Shown: piece after piece, positions 16,343 through 25,727 of the stretch | Position numbering within the stretch: the stretch's first letter is position 1 | How the letters are laid out: the number at the start of each line of letters is the position of its first letter | DNA from: Bryobacteraceae bacterium | Lineage (GTDB): Bacteria; Acidobacteriota; Terriglobia; Bryobacterales; Bryobacteraceae | Assembly (NCBI GenBank): GCA_025980665.1 | Contig: JAICXC010000016.1 | Coordinates: 1 to 54,655 of the forward strand | Direction of reading: 5' to 3' | Length of the DNA stretch: 54,655 bases | The notes under the pieces: generated by a model | What the model was told of the DNA's origin: nothing | Databases searched by the model: none | Seen by the model: the letters and a program-made list of their open reading frames with translations, nothing else | Position numbers and translations under genes: made by a program

Positions 16343-17545
16343 TTAACGGATGTGGACCGTTGGAGTTACAGACATCCCTGGACGCAGCGCCAGATCATTG
16401 TTCTGGCCCGAATCAAAACCGATAATCACCGGAATTCGCTGCACGACTTTGACATAATTGCCCGTGGCGTTTTCAGGCGGGAGGAGACTGAAACGCGCGC
16501 CGCTGGCTCCCGCAAGACTTTCAACATGGCCTTTGTAGGTGCGGCCGTTGGCATCCACGGCGATGTCCGCGCTTTGTCCGACCTTCATGTCCCTGAGCTG
16601 CGTCTCTTTGAAATTTGCGACCACCCAGACGTGGCTCAAATCGACGATTTCCAACAATAGTTGCCCCGGTTGGACATACTGACCTACTTCGACCGAGCGG
16701 CGCGCGACAATGCCCGTGGAAGGGGCCGAGATGGTGGTGTATTTAAGATTCAATTCAGCCTGTTCGACTTCAGCGCGCTTCTGGGCGACCTTCGCTTCGG
16801 CCGCTTGGGCGCGCGATTCCGACGATTTGACTTGCTGCGGGCCGGTCATGGCGCCTTCGACGGTGGCATCGGCCTGGCCGACGCGTGTGCGGGCTTGCTC
16901 GACGCTTTTCTCGGCGGCCAGAACATTTTGTTGCGCTTCTGTTACAGCGGCTTTCTGCGCGTCCACGGAGGCGCGCGCGGCCTCGGCGTCGGCGACGGCC
17001 TTCTCGTACTGCTGCCGGGGGATGTCGTCACGGGCCACCAGGGTTTTGTAGCGCTCGACGTCCTGGGCAGCCTTGTTAGCGTTCGCCTCGGCCACCCGTA
17101 CGTTGGCTTCCGCAGTCTTCAGCCGCGCCCTGGCGGCCCCAAGCGCCTGCTCGGCCCAGGCCACTTGCACGGTCGCGTCCTGAACGGAGGAGCGCGCCCC
17201 ACTGAGTGCGCTGGCTGTCGATACGGACAGTACCGGAATATCGCTGCGGGCGCTTGCCAGGGTTGCTTCGGCGTCTGCCAGCTCCGCTTTGGCCTTGGCC
17301 ACCGCGACTTCAAAATCGCGTGGATCTAATTGAACCAGAACGTCATCCGCTTTGACCGCGGCCTGATCCTGCACCGCCACCTTGATCACGTGGCCAGCCA
17401 CACGAGGACTCAGAGGAAAAATAGACCCATCGATCTGCGCATCATCGGTAGTTTCGACACGCGAGAGGCGATCCCAGACGATGTAACCCCCGGTGGCGAT
17501 TCCAGCTAAGACTAAGATTCCAAGTACCCATTTGAATGCTCTCAT
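16343..17545 (-). CDS. HlyD/EmrA-type membrane fusion (periplasmic adaptor) protein
   Basis: The 400-residue protein has one N-terminal membrane anchor (residues 6-25), the EmrA-like VETTDDAQIDGSIFPLSPRV lipoyl start, a long coiled-coil hairpin rich in Ala, Glu and Lys (about 80-260), then the second lipoyl half and a beta-barrel (WVVANFKETQL). EmrA-type adaptors link an inner-membrane exporter to an outer-membrane channel. Neither an EmrB-type DHA2 pump nor a TolC homologue is adjacent. The nearest exporter is the divergent MFS gene at 17707, which is of another subfamily. Confidence 0.9.
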   Translation of the reverse strand: MRAFKWVLGILVLAGIATGGYIVWDRLSRVETTDDAQIDGSIFPLSPRVAGHVIKVAVQDQAAVKADDVLVQLDPRDFEVAVAKAKAELADAEATLASARSDIPVLSVSTASALSGARSSVQDATVQVAWAEQALGAARARLKTAEANVRVAEANANKAAQDVERYKTLVARDDIPRQQYEKAVADAEAARASVDAQKAAVTEAQQNVLAAEKSVEQARTRVGQADATVEGAMTGPQQVKSSESRAQAAEAKVAQKRAEVEQAELNLKYTTISAPSTGIVARRSVEVGQYVQPGQLLLEIVDLSHVWVVANFKETQLRDMKVGQSADIAVDANGRTYKGHVESLAGASGARFSLLPPENATGNYVKVVQRIPVIIGFDSGQNNDLALRPGMSVTPTVHIR

Positions 17546-17692
17546 TGCGTATCTTTACCAGGGTAGCGTAGGTTCTTGGATGCGCCGACACTCGCCGTGG
17601 GTTCGTTTCGCTGCCACGCTTTTTGGGATCGCGTGCAGCGCAGCGGGTCGCAAGCTGCTCCGTAGGGCGCCCACCGAGTGCGGCCCGCGCTG

Positions 17693-17698
17693 TACGCT
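17693..17698 (+). promoter_or_regulatory. -10-like hexamer TACGCT before the MFS exporter
   Basis: TACGCT lies 8 bases before the GTG at 17707, and no Shine-Dalgarno sequence is present. This supports a leaderless GTG start in the 161-base divergent gap shared with the EmrA-like gene. I see nothing else clear in that gap. Confidence 0.35.
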
Positions 17699-17706
17699 AG
17701 GTAGCA

Positions 17707-18906
17707 GTGACTGCGTATGCCGCGTTTTCTTCGCGGGCTTTCCGATTCCAACTGATCGCAACAACCCTCTCTATGTTTGCCCAGCAGATGCTGGCGACGG
17801 TGGTGGGGTGGGATCTGTATCTCAGTACGCGATCGCCGGTCGTGCTCGGCAACGTAGGGTTGGTCCAAATCATCCCTGTGCTGTTGTTCACGTTCGTGGC
17901 CGGGCATGTCGCCGACCGCTACAATCGCAGCCACACGGCCATGGTGACGCAAGTGGCCCAGGCGCTGGTCGCGTTTGCGCTGGCTGCTGCTGGAAGCGGG
18001 CGCGGCGTGGCTCTGATCTACGCTTGTCTGTTTCTCACCGCCACGGCACGTGCGTTCCAATGGCCAGCGACGTCCGCCATGCTTCCCCAGACGATTCCTC
18101 CTGAAAATCTGACGCAGGCGATCTCCTGGAGCGGATCGGCGCGCGAAATGGCCAATATGGGCGGGCCGGCCGCCGCGGGCGCCCTTATCGCGGCCTTCAG
18201 CAGCGAGGCGGTGTACATGGTTCAGGCAGTATTCTGCGTCGTTTCCGCCATCTGCTTCGGATTGATGCGCTTGCCGGATCGGGAAAAGCATGAGCGTCCG
18301 GAAATCGGACTCAAGGCAGTGGCGGAAGGCGTTCGCTTCGTATGGAAAGAGAAACTGATCCTGTCCGCGATGAGTCTGGACTTGCTGGCGGTATTCTTCG
18401 GCGGTGCGGTAGCCTTGCTGCCGATCTACGCCGAAGACATCCTGCGCACCGGTGCGACCGGCCTGGGCTGGCTGCGGGCCGCACCCGCCATCGGCGCGGG
18501 CTTGACGGCGATGTGGATCGCGCACCGGCCGGCATTCCGCAACTCAGGAATGGTGCTGCTGGCTTCCGTGGCGGCCTTTGGTCTGGCCACAGTCGGCTTC
18601 GCGGTCTCCACCTCGGCGTGGCTCTCGTTCGGCATGCTGTTCCTGACAGGCGCATTCGACAGCGTCAGCGTAGTGCTGCGGATCTCGCTGGTGCAATCGC
18701 GGACGCCGGATGCGCTGCGTGGGCGCGTATCGGCAGTGAACGGATTGTTTATTGCCGCCTCGAATCAATGGGGCGCAGTAGAATCGGGAGTGGCCGCCGC
18801 GTTGATGGGAACAGTCCCATCGGTCGTGTTCGGCGGCACGGCTACGATCGTCATGGTGGCCGCGGTGGCCGCGCTATCGACCAGCATGCGGCGGTGGAAG
18901 AACTGA
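17707..18906 (+). CDS. MFS exporter, EntS-like (MFS_3) family
   Basis: The 399-residue protein has 10-12 membrane segments. It contains the loop motif GHVADRYNRSHTAM and the QWPATSAMLPQTIPPENLTQA region characteristic of EntS-like and macrolide-efflux MFS_3 proteins. The family exports siderophores and drugs. The start is GTG at 17707, giving MTAYAAFSSRAF, the short cytoplasmic N-terminus expected for the family. It is divergent from the EmrA-like adaptor and convergent with the ThDP enzyme gene, 7 bases from that gene's stop. Confidence 0.87.
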   Translation: MTAYAAFSSRAFRFQLIATTLSMFAQQMLATVVGWDLYLSTRSPVVLGNVGLVQIIPVLLFTFVAGHVADRYNRSHTAMVTQVAQALVAFALAAAGSGRGVALIYACLFLTATARAFQWPATSAMLPQTIPPENLTQAISWSGSAREMANMGGPAAAGALIAAFSSEAVYMVQAVFCVVSAICFGLMRLPDREKHERPEIGLKAVAEGVRFVWKEKLILSAMSLDLLAVFFGGAVALLPIYAEDILRTGATGLGWLRAAPAIGAGLTAMWIAHRPAFRNSGMVLLASVAAFGLATVGFAVSTSAWLSFGMLFLTGAFDSVSVVLRISLVQSRTPDALRGRVSAVNGLFIAASNQWGAVESGVAAALMGTVPSVVFGGTATIVMVAAVAALSTSMRRWKN

Positions 18907-18913
18907 CAGCAAG

Positions 18914-20683
18914 TTACAGATGCGCGAGCCAGACGTCGAGAACGGCACATCGCTTTTCCTCGCGCACGACTTTTAGCGCCTCGGCCACGGCCGGTTCCAC
19001 TTCTTCGATTCTTTTGACGATCCGGGCGAATGCTCCGCCGGCAGCCGCCGCGATACCGGAATAATCGGGCGGCGGATCGAACGCGACGTCGATATCCTGC
19101 GCCTTGCTCGCGTACCCGTCGGGATGCACCGCTAGCATCGAGAACTTCGGCGCGCGCCATCCGCGGTTGTTGTAAATGACCGTCAGAAACGGAGTTTCAT
19201 ACTTGCGTGCCATCCAGTGAACCGTGGATGGCACCGAGAACATGTACGATCCGTCGCCGGTGAGGCACACTACGGTTTTTTCTGGACAGGCCAGTTTCAT
19301 GCCGAGCGAAGCCCCGCCGTTCCACCCGAGAGAACTTGCCCCACTGGTGAAACGCGTCCTGGGTTTAGTGCAACCGACGTGGTTGTTGATGGCCGAATAG
19401 TTGGTGATGCCTTCGTTGACGATCACAGTGTCGCGATCAATCTGGCGGCGGACACATGCTGTTAGATACTCAGCAGTGATTACACCGTCTTGAGACTTCT
19501 GTTCGCGGCGAGCGAGTTCCGCGACCCAAGCATCGTGCCTCGTGCGATAGTGCGCGTTGGGCTCCCCAGGCTTTGTCTCATCCAGGCACTTATTGATCTG
19601 CCGCAGCGCGGTAGCACAATCGGCCCTAAACACCTGGGCGGCGGAAATGTACCAGAGCGGGGTACGCTCCTTCAGCGGATCGATATCGATATGGCAGATC
19701 TTCACGCCATCGGCGGGCTTGTTAAACGCTGGGATCCACGGAACGTCGCTATCGAGCACCAGGACCATGTCGGCCTCGGCCAACGATGGGTTCTGCGTGT
19801 GTTCGTTCCCCTGCTGCCCGACATAGCAAGGATGATCCGTTGGAAAATTCAAGTAACTGGGGCATGACTCCAGGACGCCGATTCCCAGGCGGTCGGCCAA
19901 GCGGACCAGCTCCGTCACCGCCGCGGGCTTGCGGCCCAGGTAGCTGGTCACTACCAGCGGACGTTTGGCGGCGCGAAGACTGTCGACCAGCTCAACAAGC
20001 CCGCTCTCCGGCAGAGGCTGCGCCGCGATGGGCTGCCAGCGCGCGGGATCGATAGAAATCGGTGAGATATCTTCCTCGAACACCTCGCGCGCGGCCATCA
20101 GGTAAGCCGGACCCGGGGGATCGCTCGACGCAATCTGGAGCGCGCGGTGGATCATCTGCTTGATATTGCGGCCGGTGCGCAGTTCATTCTCGTACTTCAT
20201 GTAGCCGCGCAGGATGCCCCGCTGATCGGGCACGTCCTGCAGCCAGTGGATGAACTCGTTGCGGCTCCCCTTGAGCTCGCCTTCTTGCGTATAAGGCGAT
20301 GCCCCGGCAAAAATCAGCACGGGGACGCGGCATTTGGCGACGTTGTGGATAGCGCCGGCCATGGCCTGAGTTCCGCAATCGACGTGCACCAGGACAGCCT
20401 GGGCGCGTCCGGTGATCTGCACGAACCCTTGCGCACAGGTGAGCGCAACCATTTCATTGGGACACGTGATGACCTTGGGGACTGGCTTGCCAGTGGCTCG
20501 AGCCTGCGCCAGGGCTTCGACAATTCCAGGATGGTCGCTTCCAAAATTGACAAATAGATAGGACACTCCGGCGTCCACCAGGGCTTCGATTAGGGCGCTG
20601 GCGCCCGTGTACTTGGAAGGTTGTGATTGGGCTGCTGACACGATCACAAGGCTAACATTTTCTGGCAAAAATACTTGCGCCAT
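18914..20683 (-). CDS. Thiamine-diphosphate enzyme, acetolactate synthase-like
   Basis: The 589-residue protein has the three domains of ThDP decarboxylase/acetolactate-synthase enzymes. The N-terminal PYR domain holds the catalytic-type Glu in CPNEMVALTCAQG. The middle domain binds cofactor or is structural. The C-terminal PP domain has the motif GDGSYMF, about 25 residues, then NN. It is a standalone gene with no ilvN regulatory subunit or ilvC nearby, and its sequence departs from biosynthetic IlvB, so benzoylformate-decarboxylase-like or oxalyl/sulfo-type chemistry is equally possible. It is divergent from the MgtE-N/CBS gene. The substrate is not assignable. Confidence 0.85.
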   Translation of the reverse strand: MAQVFLPENVSLVIVSAAQSQPSKYTGASALIEALVDAGVSYLFVNFGSDHPGIVEALAQARATGKPVPKVITCPNEMVALTCAQGFVQITGRAQAVLVHVDCGTQAMAGAIHNVAKCRVPVLIFAGASPYTQEGELKGSRNEFIHWLQDVPDQRGILRGYMKYENELRTGRNIKQMIHRALQIASSDPPGPAYLMAAREVFEEDISPISIDPARWQPIAAQPLPESGLVELVDSLRAAKRPLVVTSYLGRKPAAVTELVRLADRLGIGVLESCPSYLNFPTDHPCYVGQQGNEHTQNPSLAEADMVLVLDSDVPWIPAFNKPADGVKICHIDIDPLKERTPLWYISAAQVFRADCATALRQINKCLDETKPGEPNAHYRTRHDAWVAELARREQKSQDGVITAEYLTACVRRQIDRDTVIVNEGITNYSAINNHVGCTKPRTRFTSGASSLGWNGGASLGMKLACPEKTVVCLTGDGSYMFSVPSTVHWMARKYETPFLTVIYNNRGWRAPKFSMLAVHPDGYASKAQDIDVAFDPPPDYSGIAAAAGGAFARIVKRIEEVEPAVAEALKVVREEKRCAVLDVWLAHL

Positions 20684-20761
20684 TGGACTTCATGGGGCAT
20701 AGTGAAAATAGCGCGTCGTGCGCAACGCTCGCGTCGAGCAAAGTATGGAATTGGGCTGGCA

Positions 20762-22003
20762 ATGGCAGATCAAAGGCTGTTCTTCACCGAGTTGCTCGGC
20801 CTCAAGGTCTTTGACCTTAAGGGACGCACCCTTGGTGTGGTCAAAGATGCCGCCATCGTGCCCCTATTGGACCCGGTCCGGGTCGATCGCTTCCTAATCG
20901 GCAGCGGCGCGGCCTGGCTGACGGTCCGGCACGATCAGGTTCGCTCCATATCCCTCGACGGTATTCATCTTCGGGACGAAATTCTGACTCCGTATCATTC
21001 CGATGAATATATGCTGCGGGTGGTTCGCGACCTTCTCGATCAGCAGATCATCGACGCGCAGGGGCGCAAGGTGGTTCGTGTCACCGACGTCACCTTCGAA
21101 ATCCAGCAGGAGGATGGCGGCGAAGTCCTATGGGTCTTAGATGTCGATATCGGACTGAGGGCGATTTTCCGCCGACTTGTTCAGGGCGTGCTACCGCCGC
21201 GCTGGATCCGGCGGCTGCAAGGCGGGATTCCGCCACATTCCATCCGCTGGGAGTTTTGTAACATTCTGGAGCCCGATCCCCAGCGTCGGCTGCGTCTCAA
21301 TATCTCCAACCGGCTGCTGGAAGGCATGCATCCGGCCGACTTGGCCGACATCGTTGAAGACCTGACGCCGGAGCATCGGGAGGCTATCTTCGAGAATATC
21401 GACAGCGAAGTGGCGGCGGAAGCGCTTTCGGAAGTGGACCCGGATATCCAGGCCAGCATTCTGGAATCGCTGGAAACGGAAAAGGCGGCGGAGATCGTGG
21501 AAGAGATGGCCCCGGACCAGGCCGCGGACGTGCTCGCCGAGCTCGAGCAGGAGACCAGCGACGAGATCCTCGAAGAGATGGAGCATCAGCCCAAGCAAGA
21601 GGTCCGCGAACTGTTGGAGTTCAAGGAAGACTCGGCCGGAGGCATGATGAACACGGAGTATGTCGCGCTTCGGGAAACCGCGACGGTCGAGGATGCTATC
21701 CAGGCGCTCAAGAGCAACGAAGAGTTAATGGAGACTCTGAATACCCTGTTCCTGGTGGATTCGAATGATCATTTGACCGGTGCGGTTCCGCTGGCGAGAC
21801 TGTTCCTTCACGAGGGCGCGATTCCGCTCCGCTCTCTGGCGGTGGACACCCTGATTGATGCGCCCGTAACGGAGCAGCAGGACCGCATCACCGAACTGTT
21901 TGACAAGTACAACCTGCTGGCCCTTCCGGTGGTGGACGAAGAACGCAAGCTCGCCGGAGTCATCACCGCCGACGACATCATCTCGGTTTTACGCGAGAAA
22001 TAG
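20762..22003 (+). CDS. PRC-barrel / MgtE-N / CBS-pair regulatory protein
   Basis: The 413-residue protein has two PRC-barrel-like segments (about 1-70 and 75-150), then an MgtE-type N-domain superhelix with repeated HPADLADIVEDLTPEHREA-like helices (about 190-280), then two CBS motifs ending in VITADDIISVLREK. In MgtE magnesium channels the N-domain and CBS pair sense cytosolic Mg2+ and gate the pore. Here the transmembrane channel domain is missing. The next gene, 33 bases downstream, is an NRAMP-like transporter, so I infer a separate metal-sensing gate for it. I chose ATG at 20762 because the protein homology begins there; an open frame reaches 20675. Confidence 0.86.
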   Translation: MADQRLFFTELLGLKVFDLKGRTLGVVKDAAIVPLLDPVRVDRFLIGSGAAWLTVRHDQVRSISLDGIHLRDEILTPYHSDEYMLRVVRDLLDQQIIDAQGRKVVRVTDVTFEIQQEDGGEVLWVLDVDIGLRAIFRRLVQGVLPPRWIRRLQGGIPPHSIRWEFCNILEPDPQRRLRLNISNRLLEGMHPADLADIVEDLTPEHREAIFENIDSEVAAEALSEVDPDIQASILESLETEKAAEIVEEMAPDQAADVLAELEQETSDEILEEMEHQPKQEVRELLEFKEDSAGGMMNTEYVALRETATVEDAIQALKSNEELMETLNTLFLVDSNDHLTGAVPLARLFLHEGAIPLRSLAVDTLIDAPVTEQQDRITELFDKYNLLALPVVDEERKLAGVITADDIISVLREK

Positions 22004-22036
22004 ACGTGCGAGATGTAAACATGGAGCCCCCGGAAC

Positions 22037-23281
22037 GTGTGGAAACGATTTCGATACCAGATCGCGATGTTTTTCGCGGTCCTCGGGCCAGGTCTCATTA
22101 CCGCGAACGTCGATAACGACGCCGGCGGCATCTTCACCTATTCGCAGGCGGGCGCCAAGTGGGGATATCTGCCGCTTTGGACGCTGATTCCTATCACTCT
22201 GCTTTTGATCGTGACCCAGGAAATGTGCTCGCGCATGGGAGCCGTCACAGGCAAGGGACTCTCGGATCTAATCCGCGAGGAGTTCGGCCTCCGCACAACC
22301 TTCCTGGTAATGACCGCTCTGGTGCTGGTCAACTACGGGAACATCGTGTCAGAATTCGCCGGCATTGCCAGCAGTCTGGAGCTGTTCGGAATCAGCCGGT
22401 ATCTATCGGTTCCGGTATGCGGGGTCGCCGTCTGGTATCTGGTAGTTAAAGGAACGTACCGCAGCGTTGAGAAGATCTTCCTGGTTTCTTGCAGTATCTA
22501 CGTCACCTACATCATCTCGGGAATTCTGGTGAAGCCGGATTGGAAACAGGCCGTAGTTTACAGCGTGAAGCCAGTACTGATGCTGGAGCCCAGTTACATC
22601 GCCATGCTGGTGGCCATGGTGGGGACCTCGATCGCGCCTTGGATGCAGTTCTATCTGCAGGCGGCGGTGGTGGAAAAGGGAATTACCGCCAAGGAATATG
22701 TGCAATCCAGAGTCGAAGTGATTTTGGGCTGCATTCTCACCGACGTGGTGGCGTTCTTCATTATCGTGGCCTGCGCCGGAGCCATCTGGGCGCACGGGCC
22801 GCGCGACATCAAAGATGCAGCGGACGCCGCTGTCGGATTGAAACCCTTCGGGCAGTACGCCTATTTTCTGTTTAGCGCCGGTCTGTTCAATGCATCTTTC
22901 TTTGCAGCGTGCATCTTGCCGCTGTCCACAGTCTACACGGTGTGCGAGGGCCTGGGATTCGAGTCGGGCGTCGACAAACGCTTCCATGAAGCGCCGGTCT
23001 TCTACTGGCTGTACACTTTCCTGATCGTCGTCGGGGCGGCGGTAATCTTGATCCCGGGATTCGACCTGGTGAAGATGATCCTGCTTTCGCAGGTGATCAA
23101 CGGAGTTCTGCTCCCGTTTGTCCTGATTTTCATGATCCTGCTGATCAACAAGAAGAAGCTGATGCACGAGTGGACCAATTCGCGCTTCTACAACTTTGTT
23201 GCCTGGACCTCGGTTGCGTTGATGATCGGGCTGACCATGGCGCTGGTGGCTCTATCCATCCAGGACATGATGAAAACTTAG
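22037..23281 (+). CDS. NRAMP-family divalent metal transporter with non-canonical metal site
   Basis: The 414-residue protein has about 11 membrane segments and an NRAMP-like TM1 with GPGLITANVDNDAGG (17-31). Canonical NRAMP TM1 has DPGN, while here it reads DNDAG (26-30). The canonical TM6 Met-Pro-His is replaced by the SIAPW context (198-202). Loss of the Met and DPGN signatures is a feature of NRAMP-related Mg2+ transporters, so Mg2+ or Mn2+ rather than Fe2+ selectivity is plausible. It starts with GTG 33 bases after the MgtE-N/CBS gene and is probably co-transcribed with it. Confidence 0.86.
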   Translation: MWKRFRYQIAMFFAVLGPGLITANVDNDAGGIFTYSQAGAKWGYLPLWTLIPITLLLIVTQEMCSRMGAVTGKGLSDLIREEFGLRTTFLVMTALVLVNYGNIVSEFAGIASSLELFGISRYLSVPVCGVAVWYLVVKGTYRSVEKIFLVSCSIYVTYIISGILVKPDWKQAVVYSVKPVLMLEPSYIAMLVAMVGTSIAPWMQFYLQAAVVEKGITAKEYVQSRVEVILGCILTDVVAFFIIVACAGAIWAHGPRDIKDAADAAVGLKPFGQYAYFLFSAGLFNASFFAACILPLSTVYTVCEGLGFESGVDKRFHEAPVFYWLYTFLIVVGAAVILIPGFDLVKMILLSQVINGVLLPFVLIFMILLINKKKLMHEWTNSRFYNFVAWTSVALMIGLTMALVALSIQDMMKT

Positions 23282-23287
23282 TTTCGG

Positions 23288-24034
23288 CTACTTCTTTAAG
23301 AAACGCTCGACGCCGCGCTTGAAGTCGTCGGTTTTGCGCGCCTGAACGTTGGCTTGGACACCGGCCTCAATGGACGCCTCGAAGCTCATTCCGTCGGTCT
23401 GATAGAGCAAAGCCTTGCTCATACTCATGGCCGTGGCTGGTTGCTCGGCCAGCGCCGCAACATAGCGCTCAACACTCACGTCGAATTCCGTATCGGGATA
23501 GACCCGGTTGATCAAGCCGATGGCGAGGGCGCGGGGCGCACTCAAGGGTTCACCGGTGAGTGCGAGCTCCATCGCCTGGCGCTCATTGACGGCTCGCCGC
23601 AGCATGGTGGCAACGATCGCTGGGATGAACCCCAGCTTCACTTCCGGATAACCGAATTGCGCGGATTCGGTGGCGATAATCAGATCGGACGCAGTCGCGA
23701 TGCCGGCGCCTCCCCCCAGTGCGCGCCCTTGCACGGCGGCGACGATCGGCTTGGGATGACGCCGCATGGCGGTGTAAAGATGGCCCAGCCGCCTCGCGGA
23801 AGTGAGCGATGACGGCGCGTCTTCCGCGCTCTGCAGCACCTCGCTCAAATCGAGGCCCGCGCAAAAGTCTTTGCCCGCGCCGCGGATCAGCATGACGCGA
23901 ACCGTCCCGTCATCGTCTGCGCGCTGCAAAGCTTCGCTCAGCGCGGACATCATTTCAATGGTGATCGCGTTGCGCTTGTCGGGCCGGTTTAGCGTGATGC
24001 GCGCCACGCCGTTCGCTGCGGCATACTCAATCAC
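23288..24034 (-). CDS. Enoyl-CoA hydratase/isomerase family protein, LiuC-like
   Basis: The 248-residue crotonase-fold protein has the oxyanion segments DFCAGLDL (56-63) and ALGGGAGIA (106-113) and the catalytic Glu131 in FGYPEVKLG. The first canonical Glu of GGGCELA is Gly here, as in methylglutaconyl-CoA hydratase-type (LiuC/AtuE) members. The start is GTG, forming a GTGA overlap with the upstream AtuA C-domain gene. The operon with AtuA and an acyl-CoA dehydrogenase supports degradation of leucine-type or isoprenoid acyl-CoA thioesters. Confidence 0.88.
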   Translation of the reverse strand: MIEYAAANGVARITLNRPDKRNAITIEMMSALSEALQRADDDGTVRVMLIRGAGKDFCAGLDLSEVLQSAEDAPSSLTSARRLGHLYTAMRRHPKPIVAAVQGRALGGGAGIATASDLIIATESAQFGYPEVKLGFIPAIVATMLRRAVNERQAMELALTGEPLSAPRALAIGLINRVYPDTEFDVSVERYVAALAEQPATAMSMSKALLYQTDGMSFEASIEAGVQANVQARKTDDFKRGVERFLKK

Positions 24035-24375
24035 GCGGCATCTCCGTCAACAACTATCTCCATGCGCAGCAGTGCGGTGCTGTAAGTCTTGCCCTGTGGA
24101 TCGGCTTTGAGCGCCATCGTTCCTCCGCCATCCAGCGCTTCGTGCAGCAGGAAATTCAGCGCGCCTAAATTGGGCAGCTCGAAACGCTCCACTTTCCCCT
24201 GGCACACGCCGGCGAAATGCTGTTTCACGCGATCGGCGGTGACTTCGCGCACCAGAATCGGATAATCCTCGGGCCTCTTGGCGATCAGGCCGATGTTGAC
24301 CAGGTCGCCCTTATCACCGGAACGTGCATGCGCGATCTCGATCAACCTTCGCTTTATCAACTCGCGCTTGGCCAT
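24031..24375 (-). CDS. AtuA C-terminal-domain protein
   Basis: The 114-residue protein matches the small C-terminal domain of AtuA-type proteins, with the [18 protein letters not shown] signature near its start. I chose ATG at 24375 because a strong GGAGGTG sequence stands just before it; the frame stays open to 24423. It overlaps the end of the AtuA N-domain gene by 19 bases. In Pseudomonas the two domains are joined in one AtuA polypeptide, while here they are separate coupled genes. The biochemical role of AtuA is not firmly established. Confidence 0.85.
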   Translation of the reverse strand: MAKRELIKRRLIEIAHARSGDKGDLVNIGLIAKRPEDYPILVREVTADRVKQHFAGVCQGKVERFELPNLGALNFLLHEALDGGGTMALKADPQGKTYSTALLRMEIVVDGDAA

Positions 24376-25727
24376 ATCGCCACCTCCGGCCGGACTTCGG
24401 ATTTCGGGATCAGCGCGGGCCAAAACGCTACGATTTCTTCGACGCGCGGGCGGCCCAGGCCGAGGCCCGATACTCCCGGGGGCCCGTTTAACACCAGCGG
24501 CGCGATCTCACGCGTGAATCGATCCACAGCGGCGCGATTCTCGGATCGCACGCCGACTCGCAGGACCACCTCGGGCAAGTGCGGCTCGATTTCGGGCGTC
24601 GGTTCGGCGGCGGGAATTTCGTGACAACCGTTTGCGCCTAGAAATGCGGTGCGTATTTCGTCAAATCGCAGACCGAGACGGGTCAGTCTTTGGCGCAGGA
24701 TTTGATCCGCGGCACGGGCCTTCTTGTATGCATCGGGCCAAGTGTAGACCAGCGATCCCATGGCCTTGTAACCGGCCGTGTAGCTGATCGAAACCTTGTA
24801 GTAATTGGTGGCTGGACGGCCCGCTATACCACTGAAGCGCACTCGATTCTCCCCGGCCTGATCCAGATGAACAGTGGTGAAATCGGCCACGCAGTCGGGA
24901 GTGATGTATTGGGTAGGGTCGCCGATTTCGTAGAGCAACTGCTCTTTGACCGAGGCGACAGTGACGCGCCCACCAGTACCCGCGTGCTTGGTGACGGAAA
25001 ACGTTCCATCCGGTTCCGCTTCGACGATTGGATAGCCGATATCGGCCAGATCGGGAATCGTTTCCCAATCCAGCTGGCAGTTGCCTCCGGTGACTTGCGC
25101 GCCGCATTCGATGGCATGCCCCGCGACGATGCCAGCCGAAAGCTTGTCCCAATCGGTTTCCTTCCAGCCGAACTCGTGGATCATGGGAGCGAGCGTGAGG
25201 GCCGCATCGGCGACGCGTCCGGTGATCACGATTTCCGCCCCGAGGCCCAGGGCCTCGGCCACTGGAAACGCGCCAAAATAGACGTTGGCCCGTTCCACTT
25301 GGGCGCGGATGGCGGATAGAGGCTCGCCGGTGTCCATGTTCTTGAGCTCGATACCGCGCTTCAGGAACTGATCGAGACGATCCGTGATGTCGTCGCCGGT
25401 GACTGTGGCGACTTTTAACGGAAGGTCCTGGCGCGCGGCGCGCTCGAGTACGGCATCGCGGCAGCCCATGGGATGGATGCCACCTGCGTTGGCGATCACG
25501 CGGATGCGCCGATCCTTGAGGTCGGGAAGCACGCGAGCGATCAGGTCCACGAAATCGCGCGCATAGCCGGCCTGAGGATCGCGGGCCCGCTGCTTTTGCA
25601 GGATGGACATGGTGACTTCGGCCAGATAGTCGAGGGTGAGGTAGTCGATGGGTCCGCGGCGGATTTGGTCGACGGGGGCTTCGAGAGAATCGCCCCAAAA
25701 TCCTTGGCCGTTGGCGATCCTGATCAT
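24357..25727 (-). CDS. DUF1446 / AtuA N-terminal-domain protein
   Basis: The 456-residue protein is a DUF1446-type protein, the main domain of AtuA from acyclic terpene utilisation. Recognisable parts are [12 protein letters not shown] at the start, [16 protein letters not shown] near 80-95 and [19 protein letters not shown] in the middle. The enzymatic step is not settled in the literature I know. ATG at 25727 overlaps the acyl-CoA dehydrogenase stop by four bases, and the C-terminal domain is encoded by the next gene. Context indicates CoA-thioester catabolism. Confidence 0.87.
   Translation of the reverse strand: MIRIANGQGFWGDSLEAPVDQIRRGPIDYLTLDYLAEVTMSILQKQRARDPQAGYARDFVDLIARVLPDLKDRRIRVIANAGGIHPMGCRDAVLERAARQDLPLKVATVTGDDITDRLDQFLKRGIELKNMDTGEPLSAIRAQVERANVYFGAFPVAEALGLGAEIVITGRVADAALTLAPMIHEFGWKETDWDKLSAGIVAGHAIECGAQVTGGNCQLDWETIPDLADIGYPIVEAEPDGTFSVTKHAGTGGRVTVASVKEQLLYEIGDPTQYITPDCVADFTTVHLDQAGENRVRFSGIAGRPATNYYKVSISYTAGYKAMGSLVYTWPDAYKKARAADQILRQRLTRLGLRFDEIRTAFLGANGCHEIPAAEPTPEIEPHLPEVVLRVGVRSENRAAVDRFTREIAPLVLNGPPGVSGLGLGRPRVEEIVAFWPALIPKSEVRPEVAIWPSAS

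Noticed and set aside
17542..18525. 327-residue minus-strand frame opposite the EntS-like exporter
   Set aside because: The product is basic and Gln/Arg-rich, antisense to a recognised transporter, with no conserved motif.
22403..23167. 254-residue minus-strand frame opposite the NRAMP-like gene
   Set aside because: Antisense of membrane-span codons gives a charged His/Asp/Gln-rich product with no fold.
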